This document shows positions 17,900 to 29,637 of a stretch of 64,000 nucleotides of DNA, in pieces; position 1 is the first letter of the stretch, and each line of letters begins with the position of its first letter. The translations under genes were made by a program, and so were the position numbers. Location: positions 1 to 64,000 of the forward strand of contig UQZU01000005.1 in NCBI GenBank assembly GCA_900545665.1, written 5' to 3'. Source of the DNA: an uncultured Collinsella sp. Its GTDB lineage: Bacteria > Actinomycetota > Coriobacteriia > Coriobacteriales > Coriobacteriaceae. Below the pieces are notes generated by a model. It did not search any database. It saw only the letters and a program-made list of their open reading frames with translations, and had not been told where the DNA came from.

Positions 17900-17960
17900 C
17901 TCAATCAACAAAACAGCAGGTAAAACCTACCAAAATAAACCTATCCCCACATGGCAGGTT

Positions 17961-19631
17961 TTAGGCCTCACCGTGCTTCTCTTCCCAGCTGCGGTCGTCG
18001 TATTTCTCGACCACGGCGTCGTCATCAAAGTGCAACGGCTTGTCCAGGTTGCGGGGCTTAAAGCCCTCCATGAACTTGTCGCGGCCAAAGCTCTCGGGAA
18101 TCGCCACGGGGTAGCGGCCGGTAAAGCACGCATCGCAGTAACCGCCCTTGGGCATGACCTTAAGCAGGCCCTCGACCGAAAGGAAGGCCAGCGAATCGGC
18201 GCCGATATACTCGCAAATCTCGTCGACCGTCTTGTTGGCGCTGATAAGCTGCGACTGCACGTCGGTATCGATGCCGTAGAAGCACGGCCAGATGACCTCG
18301 GGCGAGTTGATGCGGATGTGAATCTCCTTGGCGCCGGCGTTGCGCAGCATCTTGACGAGCTGCACCATGGTGGTGCCGCGCACGATGGAGTCGTCGATGA
18401 CGACCAGGCGCTTGCCCTCGATGTTGTCGCGCAGCGGGTTGAGTTTCATACGCACGCCCATGGCGCGCAACTCCTGCGTAGGCTCGATAAACGTACGGCC
18501 CACGTAGCGGTTCTTGATGAGGCCCTCGCCAAAGGGAATACCGCTCTCGTGCGAATACCCCTCCGCGGGCGGCAGGCCGGAGTCGGGTACGCCGATGACC
18601 AGGTCGGCCTCGACGGGCTCCTCGTGTGCCAGCTGACGACCCATGTCATAACGGCAGGCATAGACGCTCTTGCCGTTCATGATGGAGTCGGGGCGGGCAA
18701 AGTAGACCTGCTCAAAGATGCAGTTTGCGGGCTCTTCGGCTGCAGGCACGCCCTGCTCGGATACCAGACCCTCGGCGCTGATGCGCAAAATCTCGCCGGG
18801 ACGAACGTCACGGACGTACTCGGCACCCACGATGTCGAGTGCGCAGGTCTCGGAAGCAACGACCCAGCCGCCGGCGCGCGTGACACGGACGGCGGAGTCG
18901 ACCGTCGCGGCGCCGTCCTGCGACGGCAGCTGCGAAACGGATGCGGCATCGGCCTGGTCCAGGCCCTCGTCCACCAGCTTGCCCAGCACGAGCGGGCGAA
19001 TGCCGTGTGGATCGCGGAATGCGTAGAGTGCCTGCTCGTTGATGAGCGTCATGGCGTAGCCGCCGCGCACGAGCTCCATGGTCTTGCGAATGCCCTCGCG
19101 CAGATGGCCTGTACGCTGAGTAAAGTAGCCGATAAGCTTAGTCGCGACCTCGGAATCCGAATTGGAAAGGAACGGCACGCCCAGCTCGATCAGCTGGCGG
19201 CGCAGCTCGTCGGTGTTGACGAGGGTACCGTTGTGCGCGAGCGCGATAATGACGCTGTTGATGGTAGAAAGATGCGGCTGCGAGGCTTCCCAGCTCTTGG
19301 CGCCGGCGGTGCCATAGCGCACGTGGCCCACGGCCAGCTGGCCGGAGAGCGTCGACAGGTCGGCGTTGGAGAACACGCGATCGAGCAGTCCCAGGTCTTT
19401 GCGAACCATAACCGTGCCGCCATCACCCACGGCGATTCCCGCCGATTCTTGGCCGCGATGCTGCAGTGCACGCAGGCCAAAGTACGTCAGTCGAGCCACG
19501 TCGCGATCGGGCGCCCAGACACCAAAAACGCCGCATTCCTCATGCAGCTGGTCAGAGTCCGGATCATACGTCGACATGGCGTTCACCTGTCCCGCGGCAC
19601 GCTCGGCCGCGCGGATGGTTTCTTGAGACAT
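17961..19631 (-). CDS. purF: Amidophosphoribosyltransferase
   Basis: A 556-residue glutamine PRPP amidotransferase, the first committed step of purine synthesis. The N-terminal nucleophile Cys is at about residue 33 in EECGVFGVW, so a 32-residue propeptide must be removed, as in the Bacillus-type enzyme. Cys residues in WPCFYG and GYCDACFTG fit the iron-sulfur-containing subtype. The PRPP loop is VVIDDSIVRGTTM. GAGGGG precedes the ATG, and a TATAAT-like -10 (complement of 19673-19678) lies about 45 bases upstream. Confidence 0.96.
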   Translation of the reverse strand: MSQETIRAAERAAGQVNAMSTYDPDSDQLHEECGVFGVWAPDRDVARLTYFGLRALQHRGQESAGIAVGDGGTVMVRKDLGLLDRVFSNADLSTLSGQLAVGHVRYGTAGAKSWEASQPHLSTINSVIIALAHNGTLVNTDELRRQLIELGVPFLSNSDSEVATKLIGYFTQRTGHLREGIRKTMELVRGGYAMTLINEQALYAFRDPHGIRPLVLGKLVDEGLDQADAASVSQLPSQDGAATVDSAVRVTRAGGWVVASETCALDIVGAEYVRDVRPGEILRISAEGLVSEQGVPAAEEPANCIFEQVYFARPDSIMNGKSVYACRYDMGRQLAHEEPVEADLVIGVPDSGLPPAEGYSHESGIPFGEGLIKNRYVGRTFIEPTQELRAMGVRMKLNPLRDNIEGKRLVVIDDSIVRGTTMVQLVKMLRNAGAKEIHIRINSPEVIWPCFYGIDTDVQSQLISANKTVDEICEYIGADSLAFLSVEGLLKVMPKGGYCDACFTGRYPVAIPESFGRDKFMEGFKPRNLDKPLHFDDDAVVEKYDDRSWEEKHGEA

Positions 19632-19672
19632 GGCATCCCCTCAGAGCCTCGTATTTTGGCGTTACCCGCCTT

Positions 19673-19678
19673 ATTATA
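19673..19678 (-). promoter_or_regulatory. Possible purF promoter -10 box
   Basis: TATAAT on the minus strand, about 42 bases from the purF ATG. The -35 region is GC-rich and not recognisable. No purine riboswitch was found in the leader. Confidence 0.35.
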
Positions 19679-19927
19679 CGCACGGCGCGACGCGCTCCCC
19701 CGCGCATGAGCAGCGCTTTTTAAAAGCCCACCGAGCTTATTATCCGTTTTGCGACCAAACATTTTATTGGGTAGTCCACTCTCAGGGGCAACGGCCTCGA
19801 AGACTTCCCGTGCGCCGTGTCTCGCCCGCGCTAGGGGCTACATTGTTGCAATTGGGACGTTCGTCCTGTCTTTTAGCTGGTCGTCGGCGTATCCTTGTAG
19901 GCTACTACAAGACGAGAAAGGTAGCGT

Positions 19928-21157
19928 ATGGATCGAAATCAACTCGACCCCAGTGTCCCCAGCACCACGGAGGCCAAGAAGATCCCCCTTATCATCAAGG
20001 TCTACGCAGTCCTGTGCACCCTATCTGGCGTGGGCACGCTCCCGTCAGTCGCCGTCTTTATGTGGCAGGTCATCACCGCACTCATTAACGGCAACGTCGC
20101 CGCTAAGCTCGATGATAACACCCTGGTCGCGGTTGGCCTTATCGTCGCCGGCATTATGCTCTCGGCGGCAAGCGCGATCATCTTGATCGTCTTTGGCCTG
20201 GACCTCATCAAGGACCAGCGGCGCAATGCCGCCCGCCTGTCTTACGTCCTCATCGCATTTACCGTCGTGGAGCTTTTAGTTGACGTGATGCTCCAGGGCA
20301 TCGGACCCTTCCTGCTGCGCCCCGCCGTCCAGCTTGTCATCCTCATTGCGCTGTCGGCCACCGTCGACCCCACGCTACGCCAGGAGCGCGAACTGCAGCG
20401 CCGTCTGCAAGAGATGCTCGACCGCGATGCCGCCGCCGAGGGGATGCTCGGCCGCGACGAAACCGGCGAGGGCTACATCAAGCTCAACTACTTCAACCTG
20501 TTCTGGGTATTCTTCGTCTGCAGCGTGTTAGGTCTCATTCTCGAGGAAGTCTGGCATATGGTCGTCGTCGATCCCGGCGTCTATCAGGACCGTGCCGGTA
20601 TGCTATTTGGCCCCTTTAGCCCCATCTACGGATTTGGCGCGGTGCTCATGACCATGGCGCTCAACCGCTTCTATAAAAAGAATCCTCTGATCATTTTCCT
20701 GGTAAGTGCCCTGATCGGCGGCGCTTTCGAGGTGTTTGTAGGCTGGTTTATGCAGACCTCATTTGGCGTGGTGTCGTGGAGCTATTCACACATTAGGCTA
20801 TTCGGCATGCCCGATCCCATCGCGGTATTGACCGGGGGACGCACATGCACGCCGTTTGCCTGCATGTGGGGCCTGGGTGGCCTCATCTGGATCAAGGTCT
20901 TGCTGCCGCGCCTGCTTAAGCTCATCAATATGATTCCATGGAAACGCCGCTACTCTGCTACCGTCATCCTGACCGCCGTCATGTTGATCGACGGCGTCAT
21001 GACGTTGCAATCGCTCGACTATTGGTATCAGCGCGTCAACGGAACCGTTCGAAATATTCCCGTCGCACAGTTCTATGACAAGCATTTCGATAACGAATAT
21101 ATGGAGAACCGTTTTCAGAGTATGACCATGAGCCCCAAGGACGCCACACGCGTGTAG
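19928..21157 (+). CDS. Putative ABC-transporter type IV membrane protein (CmpB family)
   Basis: The gene encodes 409 residues with an ATG after GAGAAAGG. The N-terminal half has four hydrophobic helices (about residues 20-165). A charged linker (RQERELQRRLQEMLDRDAAAEG) leads to the C-terminal half with the putative ABC-transporter type IV domain (YFNLFWVFFVCSVLGLILEEVWH, GMLFGPFSPIYGFGAVLM, GWFMQTSFGVVSWSYSH). This family is widespread in Firmicutes and Actinobacteria but its substrate is unknown and no ATPase is adjacent. It is the only plus-strand gene between purF and carA and is followed by a good terminator. Function is left open. Confidence 0.75.
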   Translation: MDRNQLDPSVPSTTEAKKIPLIIKVYAVLCTLSGVGTLPSVAVFMWQVITALINGNVAAKLDDNTLVAVGLIVAGIMLSAASAIILIVFGLDLIKDQRRNAARLSYVLIAFTVVELLVDVMLQGIGPFLLRPAVQLVILIALSATVDPTLRQERELQRRLQEMLDRDAAAEGMLGRDETGEGYIKLNYFNLFWVFFVCSVLGLILEEVWHMVVVDPGVYQDRAGMLFGPFSPIYGFGAVLMTMALNRFYKKNPLIIFLVSALIGGAFEVFVGWFMQTSFGVVSWSYSHIRLFGMPDPIAVLTGGRTCTPFACMWGLGGLIWIKVLLPRLLKLINMIPWKRRYSATVILTAVMLIDGVMTLQSLDYWYQRVNGTVRNIPVAQFYDKHFDNEYMENRFQSMTMSPKDATRV

Positions 21158-21189
21158 CAAACGCCAGAGCAAAATAGCTCCAACACATC

Positions 21190-21230
21190 AAAGCCCGCTG
21201 GCAGATCTACATGAACTGCCGGCGGGCTTT
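21190..21230 (+). terminator. Terminator after the CmpB-family gene
   Basis: AAAGCCCGC(T)GGCAG and CTGCCGGCGGGCTTT arms with a short loop, then TTTCG. It lies between convergent genes. Confidence 0.75.
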
Positions 21231-21263
21231 CGCTATAGACAGACTCGGATTGCCGACGAGGCC

Positions 21264-21680
21264 TTACGCCTCGCGCTCGACCTCGCTCACGCACTCGTTC
21301 TTGATGGTGCCGACGAGCGACTGCAGCGCATCGACCACATGCGGGCGAATGTCTCCGCCAATGAGCACGAGCATGATGTCGTCACCTACGGCAAGCTCGC
21401 CGCTTGCCAGCCACACGCGCACATAGCCGATACCCGGCATCGCGCGCGTGGCCTCGATAGCAGCCTGCACCTTGCTGGCGTCGTAGCCAAACACCATGCC
21501 GCCCACCTTGTGGCCCGGCGCCACGCCATCGGTCTCGACACCGCGCGCCTCGGCCTTGGGCGTCGCGCGCACCACACCGTTATGTGTCAGATACATACCG
21601 CACGCAGGTGCCGACGAATCGGCCTTGGCCTCGCGCAGCCAAGCATCAACCGAAGGCATCATTTTGCCATTCTCGAGCAT
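21264..21680 (-). CDS. MoaE-like molybdenum cofactor protein
   Basis: The gene encodes 138 residues. Two adjacent ATGs exist (21683, 21680); the second has better spacing from GGGAG. The protein resembles a short MoaE-related family: GMYLTHNGVVRAT, a middle VGGMVFGYDASKVQAAIE, and IGYVRVWLASGELAVGDDIMLVLIGGDIRPHVVDALQ. MoaE is the large subunit of molybdopterin synthase. The usual C-terminal Lys of the MoaE active region is not obvious (only GTIKNECVSEVE), and no moa or moe gene is nearby, so catalysis is uncertain. Confidence 0.7.
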   Translation of the reverse strand: MLENGKMMPSVDAWLREAKADSSAPACGMYLTHNGVVRATPKAEARGVETDGVAPGHKVGGMVFGYDASKVQAAIEATRAMPGIGYVRVWLASGELAVGDDIMLVLIGGDIRPHVVDALQSLVGTIKNECVSEVEREA

Positions 21681-21747
21681 CATTTCTCCCTTACCGTCGT
21701 CGAGTAGCCAATTTGGAACGGGGCTTTTTTAGCTACTCTCGAACAAC

Positions 21748-22746
21748 TTATTCCTCGACCGGCGTGAGCACCATGACAGCACGCGTGTTGCTCAGCGATA
21801 ACGAACGACAGGTCACAAGCGTTACGACCTTGGTTGCCGAAGCAGCACGATCGGTGGCATCGCTCGCCACGGCAGAGGCACCGTCGAGCATCTCGGACAG
21901 GTAGTTCTTGAGCCCGTCGTCGCCCTCAAAATTGGGTATGCGCGCCTTGGCATACGTGTCCTCGACCACCTTGGTCGCCAGCGGACGCAGCTTATAGGTG
22001 GCGTCGCGCGTGATGTAATACACGTACTCTATGCTGTCGAACGTCGCCTGATCGGTCGTGTCCGAGATCACATTGAACATCGATCCGTCGTTCATGTGGT
22101 GACCATAGATCGTAGTCTGCTGATCCACCATGCCGGGCGCATTGTCCTCGTAATCCAAGAAGATAGCACCCGATGCGTTGGACGTGCCATCGAACAACGT
22201 GTTGAGGTACTTGGAGTTATCAGTAGCCTGCACTACTGGATAGTTAATGTTGGTGCCCGGTGCGTAAATCCAACCGACGACCTCGGGATTTGTCTGGGCA
22301 AGTGCATCAAAGTCGATAATCGGCACGCCGCTGGCGTCCTTGTCGCTCACATATTGTTTTTCGATCTTTTGATACGACTCGCTCGCCTGCTTGTAGCCAA
22401 TCTGGGCGTTGATAAAGATGGCGGCAGCAGCAACAATCAGGCCGATGCCGATGATGATGAGCAGAATGGGAATAATGGAGCGGCGCTTTTTGCGCGGCGG
22501 CTCGGTGTAATCCGACGGCGCGGCATGCGATGAAGACCGGGGCGGCTTCTTAGCGTTGCTATAAGATGAAGGTCGATATGCGGCTGGCGCGTCCTGTCGA
22601 CGATGCGTCGCCGGTGTCACGGGGCGCGGCGCGCGCGGCTGCTGAGGAGAGGATGTCCGACCCTGCTGTGCCGCATGGGCAGCACCCGGCTTCGACGGAT
22701 CGGGAATCTGAGAAGCCTTGAATCGTTTTCCCTGATAGTCGGACAT
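21748..22746 (-). CDS. srtB: Class B sortase
   Basis: The gene encodes 332 residues; the ATG at 22746 has AAGGAG upstream, so a longer frame is rejected. A Pro/Ser/Arg-rich cytoplasmic segment of about 90 residues precedes one transmembrane helix (IIPILLIIIGIGLIVAAAAIF). The extracellular sortase fold follows: WIYAPGTNINYPVVQ, the catalytic His in IYGHHMNDGSMF, the Cys in VVTLVTCRSLS and the Arg in NTRAVMVLTP. Class B enzymes attach specific proteins, such as pilins or haem proteins, to peptidoglycan. No substrate gene is adjacent; the LATTG protein in this window better fits class E. It lies 35 bases beyond the purE stop. Confidence 0.9.
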   Translation of the reverse strand: MSDYQGKRFKASQIPDPSKPGAAHAAQQGRTSSPQQPRAPRPVTPATHRRQDAPAAYRPSSYSNAKKPPRSSSHAAPSDYTEPPRKKRRSIIPILLIIIGIGLIVAAAAIFINAQIGYKQASESYQKIEKQYVSDKDASGVPIIDFDALAQTNPEVVGWIYAPGTNINYPVVQATDNSKYLNTLFDGTSNASGAIFLDYEDNAPGMVDQQTTIYGHHMNDGSMFNVISDTTDQATFDSIEYVYYITRDATYKLRPLATKVVEDTYAKARIPNFEGDDGLKNYLSEMLDGASAVASDATDRAASATKVVTLVTCRSLSLSNTRAVMVLTPVEE

Positions 22747-22781
22747 GGCTCTCCTTATACTGCGGTGAAACGGCGGAACGC

Positions 22782-23246
22782 CTAGGCGTCGGCCATCTCC
22801 TGCTTCATCTTCTCGATAACCTTGCGGTACTCGGGGTCGCAAGCGCCCAGAATCTGCGTGGCGTAGATGGCGGCGTTCTTGGCGCCGTTGATGGCCACAC
22901 AGGCAACGGGCACGCCCGAAGGCATCTGCACCATCGACAGCAGCGAATCCATACCGCCCAGGTCACTCGTCTTCATAGGCACGCCGATGACCGGCAGCGG
23001 CGTAAACGCAGCCACGACACCGCCCAGGTGAGCAGCCTTGCCGGCGGCGGCGATAATCACTTTGATACCGCGATCGGCGGCAGTCGAAGCCCACTCGTGG
23101 ACCTTCGCCGGTGTGCGGTGTGCGCTCGCAATGACGAGCTCATAGGGCACACCCAGCGCCTCGAGCTCGGCGGTGCAACCTTCCATAACGCCCAGATCGG
23201 ACTTGGAGCCCATGATGATCCCGACAACCGGCTTTTGATCTGCCAT
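22782..23246 (-). CDS. purE: N5-carboxyaminoimidazole ribonucleotide mutase
   Basis: A 154-residue class I PurE, purine synthesis. The typical N-terminus VVGIIMGSKSDLGVME, the active-site SAHRTPAKVHEW and the block AGKAAHLGGVVAAFTPLPVIGVPM are all present. The ATG at 23246 is preferred (AGGAGG 9 bases upstream); a TTG at 23252 would be too close to it. No purK neighbour is seen. The sortase gene follows by 35 bases, possibly on the same transcript. Confidence 0.96.
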   Translation of the reverse strand: MADQKPVVGIIMGSKSDLGVMEGCTAELEALGVPYELVIASAHRTPAKVHEWASTAADRGIKVIIAAAGKAAHLGGVVAAFTPLPVIGVPMKTSDLGGMDSLLSMVQMPSGVPVACVAINGAKNAAIYATQILGACDPEYRKVIEKMKQEMADA

Positions 23247-23342
23247 AAACAAAGACCTCCTGTTGAGAGCGGTGACGCGGCCAATCCGCGACCCTTAACT
23301 ACTGAGAGTAGTATAGCTGCTCCCGTCCCTGCGGTCTTTGTG

Positions 23343-23427
23343 GCGCTTCGCGGGCGGGCCAGGCTTTATCTTCACTCCGGTTGCTTTGCAAAGTCGTTCA
23401 GATAAAGCCTGTCCCGCCCGCAAAGCA
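23343..23427. repeat. Long inverted repeat with GGCGGG..CAGGCTTTATC arms
   Basis: The arm GCGCTTCGCGGGCGGGCCAG with GCTTTATC pairs with GATAAAGC and CTGTCCCGCCCGCAAAGCAC with few mismatches, around a 30-base centre. It shares the GGGACAGGC core with the shorter palindromes. Confidence 0.65.
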
Positions 23428-23475
23428 CCCCTCGACCTACCGGGGATTGCTATGACGTACGTTGGCTGAAATAAA

Positions 23476-23517
23476 AGTGTGGGCTCTGTCGTTCATTCGA
23501 ACGACAGAGCCCACACT
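23476..23517 (-). terminator. Perfect 18-base-pair hairpin between carB and purE
   Basis: Arms AGTGTGGGCTCTGTCGTT (23476-23493) and the exact complement (23500-23517), with a 6-base loop. On the minus strand it is followed by TTTTATTTCAG, so it is a plausible terminator, though 174 bases past carB. Confidence 0.6.
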
Positions 23518-23593
23518 CATTTTCTATTCAGCCCTAGTCATCGCGCAAAGCCCCTTCGGCAGCACACGGTGCAACCGAGTCACCGCAGACCGT

Positions 23594-23672
23594 GGCGGGA
23601 GGGGCCGAGTTTCCTCCTGAGCGACTCTGCTTGCAGCCGGAGCGAAAGGGGGAAATCTCGGCCCCTCCCGCC
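23594..23672 (-). repeat. Long GC-rich inverted repeat directly after carB
   Basis: GGCGGGAGGGGCCGAG (23594-23609) and the exact complement (23657-23672) flank a 47-base centre that itself extends the pairing with TTTCC/GGAAA. It begins 19 bases beyond the carB stop and may form the 3' end of carAB mRNA. Confidence 0.65.
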
Positions 23673-23690
23673 CCGGCCGGCCAGGTCACA

Positions 23691-27005
<3,315 letters not shown>

Positions 27006-27006
27006 A

Positions 27007-28446
27007 TTAGTTCTCCTCGGTCTCAGCGGTCTCGGACTCAGCAAAGTTCCAGCCAGCCAGGCGGTCCTTCGCGGTGTCGATGTCCAGGTAGTTCTCCTCG
27101 CCGTCCATGAGTCGCGTAAAGGCGGTAAAGAGATAGTGGGCATCGGTGGGGCCAGGCGAGGCCTCGGGGTGATACTGGACCGAGAAGCACGGGGCGTCGA
27201 GCAGCTGGATGCCCTCGGCGGTGCCGTCGTTGAGGTTCACATGTGTTAGGCGAATGCGGCCAAAGCGCTCGTTCATCACGACCGGCGCGATTCCGCGGCG
27301 CACCCAGACGCGCAGATCTCCATCGGCCGCATGCTCGGTCTCGCCGCCGGAAAGCTCGGGGACAAGCTTGCCCAAGCTGGGGAACAGCAGGCCAAAGCCA
27401 TGGTTTTGCGCGGTGATCTCCACACGGCGGCTTACCAGGTTCATAACCGGCTGGTTGCCACCGCGGTGACCGAACTTAAGCTTTTCCATCTGGGCGCCGC
27501 AGGCCAGGCTGATCATCTGGTGACCAAGACAAATACCAAAGACCGGCACCTTGCCGATCAGCTGCTGCACCTGCTCGTAGGTCTCCACCACGGCGTCGGG
27601 GTCGCCGGGGCCATTGGACAAAAAGACGCCGTCGGGATTCATGTCGAGCACCTCACTCGCGGGCGTGTCCCACGGCACGACGGTAAGGTCGCAGCCGGCG
27701 CGGACCAGCCCCTCCAGAATGCCGCGCTTCACACCGCAGTCGTAGGCGACCGCTTTGTGACGGGCAGGAGCGGCAGCCGAAAGCGCAAAGTCATGCGTGG
27801 CAGGCAGGTCGGCAGCCACAAACTCATGAGGCGCGGGGCAACTTACGGTCTTGACCAGGTTCTCGCCTACCAGCGTGGGCGCTGCGGCCAGACGCTCGGC
27901 AAGCTCGTCGACGTCGAAGATCTCGGTCGAGATAATGCCCATCTTGGAACCATTGTCGCGCAGATGGCGCACCAGAGCGCGGGTGTCGACACCCTCGATA
28001 GCGACGATGCCGTGAGCGCGCAGGTACTCCGGCACGCTAACGGCCGAGCGCCAGTTAGAAGGCGTGGCGCACATGTCGCGAACGATCATGCCGCGCATGG
28101 CCGGAGCGCTCGCAGGGCGCACGGCGTCGCCGGGGAAGGCCGACTGGACGTCGGTCTCGTCGATACCGTAGTTGCCGATCTGCGGATAGGTCATGGTTAC
28201 GATTTGGCCGGCATAACTTGGGTCGGTCATGACCTCAAAGTAGCCCTCGAGCGAGGTGTTGAAGCAGACTTCGCCGGTCGCGGTGCCCTCGGCGCCGCAT
28301 GCACGTCCATAAAAAATGGTCCCATCCTCAAGATACAGGATGCAGGGACCGCAGGTGCCCTTGCTGGTTTTGGCCAGCATACGCTGGCAAAGCTCGCTGG
28401 GCGCGAAGGTGCGGGCGGCAGCGCCCGCGGTATGGTTGTTCGCCAT
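27007..28446 (-). CDS. carA: Carbamoyl-phosphate synthase small subunit
   Basis: A 479-residue glutaminase subunit, longer than the usual 360-390 residues. The N-terminal CPSase domain begins with ILYLEDGTIFYGRACG. The class I amidotransferase domain has the nucleophile in VFGICLGHQM and His/Glu in VQYHPEASPGP. Extra length lies in a loop after NHGFGLLFPSLGK and in the C-terminal tail. The ATG at 28446 has AAGGAG at ideal spacing. A PyrR-type RNA hairpin directly precedes that site, so uridine-nucleotide control of translation is likely. Confidence 0.96.
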   Translation of the reverse strand: MANNHTAGAAARTFAPSELCQRMLAKTSKGTCGPCILYLEDGTIFYGRACGAEGTATGEVCFNTSLEGYFEVMTDPSYAGQIVTMTYPQIGNYGIDETDVQSAFPGDAVRPASAPAMRGMIVRDMCATPSNWRSAVSVPEYLRAHGIVAIEGVDTRALVRHLRDNGSKMGIISTEIFDVDELAERLAAAPTLVGENLVKTVSCPAPHEFVAADLPATHDFALSAAAPARHKAVAYDCGVKRGILEGLVRAGCDLTVVPWDTPASEVLDMNPDGVFLSNGPGDPDAVVETYEQVQQLIGKVPVFGICLGHQMISLACGAQMEKLKFGHRGGNQPVMNLVSRRVEITAQNHGFGLLFPSLGKLVPELSGGETEHAADGDLRVWVRRGIAPVVMNERFGRIRLTHVNLNDGTAEGIQLLDAPCFSVQYHPEASPGPTDAHYLFTAFTRLMDGEENYLDIDTAKDRLAGWNFAESETAETEEN

Positions 28447-28453
28447 AATTCTC

Positions 28454-28479
28454 CTTCCCGGTCTCACAGGACCGGCTTA
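28454..28479 (-). promoter_or_regulatory. PyrR-binding-loop candidate at the carA ribosome-binding site
   Basis: On the minus strand a CCGGTC/GACCGG stem (28458-28475) closes a CTGTGA loop. The core TCCTGTGAG matches the PyrR consensus UCCNGNGAG. It is followed directly by GAAGGAG and the carA ATG. PyrR represses translation through such a loop in mycobacteria; here the same layout is inferred. Confidence 0.6.
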
Positions 28480-28504
28480 AAGGTGTGTAGTTAGGCCTCG
28501 CGGT

Positions 28505-28510
28505 ATTGTA
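28505..28510 (-). promoter_or_regulatory. Possible carAB promoter -10 box
   Basis: TACAAT on the minus strand about 60 bases before the carA ATG, giving a short leader that would contain the PyrR-type loop. The -35 box is not convincing. Confidence 0.35.
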
Positions 28511-28604
28511 ACCGCAAGCATGCCTCATGGCGTTAATTTCATCGAAATGTTTACGAAATGATAATTATGACTTTCTATGCATAATGTTTTTTAATCCCCG
28601 TCCC

Positions 28605-28646
28605 AAAAAAATCATCCCGCGGGGTTTGTGGCTCACGCGGGATGAT
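28605..28646 (-). terminator. Terminator after the unknown membrane protein gene
   Basis: On the minus strand, ATCATCCCGCG/CGCGGGATGAT arms (28611-28646) are followed by TTTTTT. It lies 7 bases past the stop at 28653. Confidence 0.85.
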
Positions 28647-28652
28647 GGCGTC

Positions 28653-29618
28653 TTATTTTTTCTTGTCCTGCTCCAGCAGTTCGGACGGTGTGCGATCGGG
28701 CTTGCCGCCGCGGAAAATCTCGCGGCCATGCAGACGATGTTCCAGGTCACGCTCGGCCTTTTCCTCGTCAATCTTGGTCTGGCTCACCACCGGGTCCTCA
28801 ATCAACGACGACACCGAGTTCACCTGCTTCTGAATGCGCTCGGCGATGGTGTCATCCATACTCACGACGCGCATCTTCCAGTCGATACTCGTGGCGTAGG
28901 ATGAGCTCTTGGTCCACACGAACGTCAAAATGGCGCTCTGGTGGCCCCGCGCGGGGAACATGCCAAAGAAGGAATCGTGCTGAATATTGCTATCCTCGTC
29001 GATATAGGCGTGAACGTTATACACCACGCGGTCGATCTTGTCGTTGAGCAGCGCGTTGGTCGCAAGCGCCGCGGCCTGGATCTGCCCGTTGGACAGCAGC
29101 TCGAGCTCGTTGGCAGACGATGTGTCCAACACCGTCACCTCGACCGTGCCCGTGCGTTCATCGGCTTCATCGACGGTGAAGTCGAGCGGGAACTGCGTAA
29201 AGCCGTTGCCCCACTCAAGGCCGCCCTTCAGCGCCGTCGAAACGGTATCGACCGAAACGCTCTCGGACAGGTTGGCGGTGTTCAGACGACGCATCACGCC
29301 GTAGCCAATCTGCATGCCCACGATCAGCACCAAAATACCGATGACCACGGCCATCGCGGTCTTCGTAATGGTATGGCTCACCTGCGAGCCCGAAGGATCG
29401 TCCTCGGACAGCGGGTCGATATGTTTTGCCTGGCTCGCGCGGTCCTCGCTGCGCAGCTGCGCTAGCGCCGCTTTGTCACCGCGCTTGGCCGCAGCCTCCT
29501 TCTCACGCATGCGCTCGGTACGCTTTTTGGCGAGCGTGGGATCCAAGACGCCGGATGCATCGATTTCGGAGAATAACTCCGTCACTTCTTCCGGAGTCAA
29601 AGGGTTCTTGTCAGCCAT
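28653..29618 (-). CDS. Single-pass membrane protein of unknown function
   Basis: A 321-residue protein I do not recognise. The N-terminal about 95 residues are charged and cytoplasmic (LTPEEVTELFSEIDASGVLDPTLAKKRTER). One transmembrane helix follows (TAMAVVIGILVLIVGMQIGYGV), then an extracellular alpha/beta region (ELELLSNGQIQAAALATNALLNDKIDRVVYNVHAYID, ILTFVWTKSS) and a polar tail ending QDKKK. It starts 19 bases after the ABC exporter gene's stop with AGGAAG upstream, so the two are probably one operon ended by the terminator at 28605. A link to the transporter is suggested only by this arrangement. Confidence 0.75.
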   Translation of the reverse strand: MADKNPLTPEEVTELFSEIDASGVLDPTLAKKRTERMREKEAAAKRGDKAALAQLRSEDRASQAKHIDPLSEDDPSGSQVSHTITKTAMAVVIGILVLIVGMQIGYGVMRRLNTANLSESVSVDTVSTALKGGLEWGNGFTQFPLDFTVDEADERTGTVEVTVLDTSSANELELLSNGQIQAAALATNALLNDKIDRVVYNVHAYIDEDSNIQHDSFFGMFPARGHQSAILTFVWTKSSSYATSIDWKMRVVSMDDTIAERIQKQVNSVSSLIEDPVVSQTKIDEEKAERDLEHRLHGREIFRGGKPDRTPSELLEQDKKK

Positions 29619-29637
29619 AAACTTCCTGTCATATCAA

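Larger units (their letters stand above)
23247..23690. other. Gene-free gap between carB and purE, rich in inverted repeats
   Basis: These 444 bases lie downstream of carB and upstream of purE. They contain three separate strong palindromes (23343-23427, 23476-23517, 23594-23672) and no credible reading frame. A possible minus-strand -10 for purE is not clear. Confidence 0.75.

Noticed and set aside
19632..19927. Possible purine riboswitch upstream of purF
   Set aside because: No three-way junction with the conserved purine-aptamer loops could be found; only a possible -10 box is visible.
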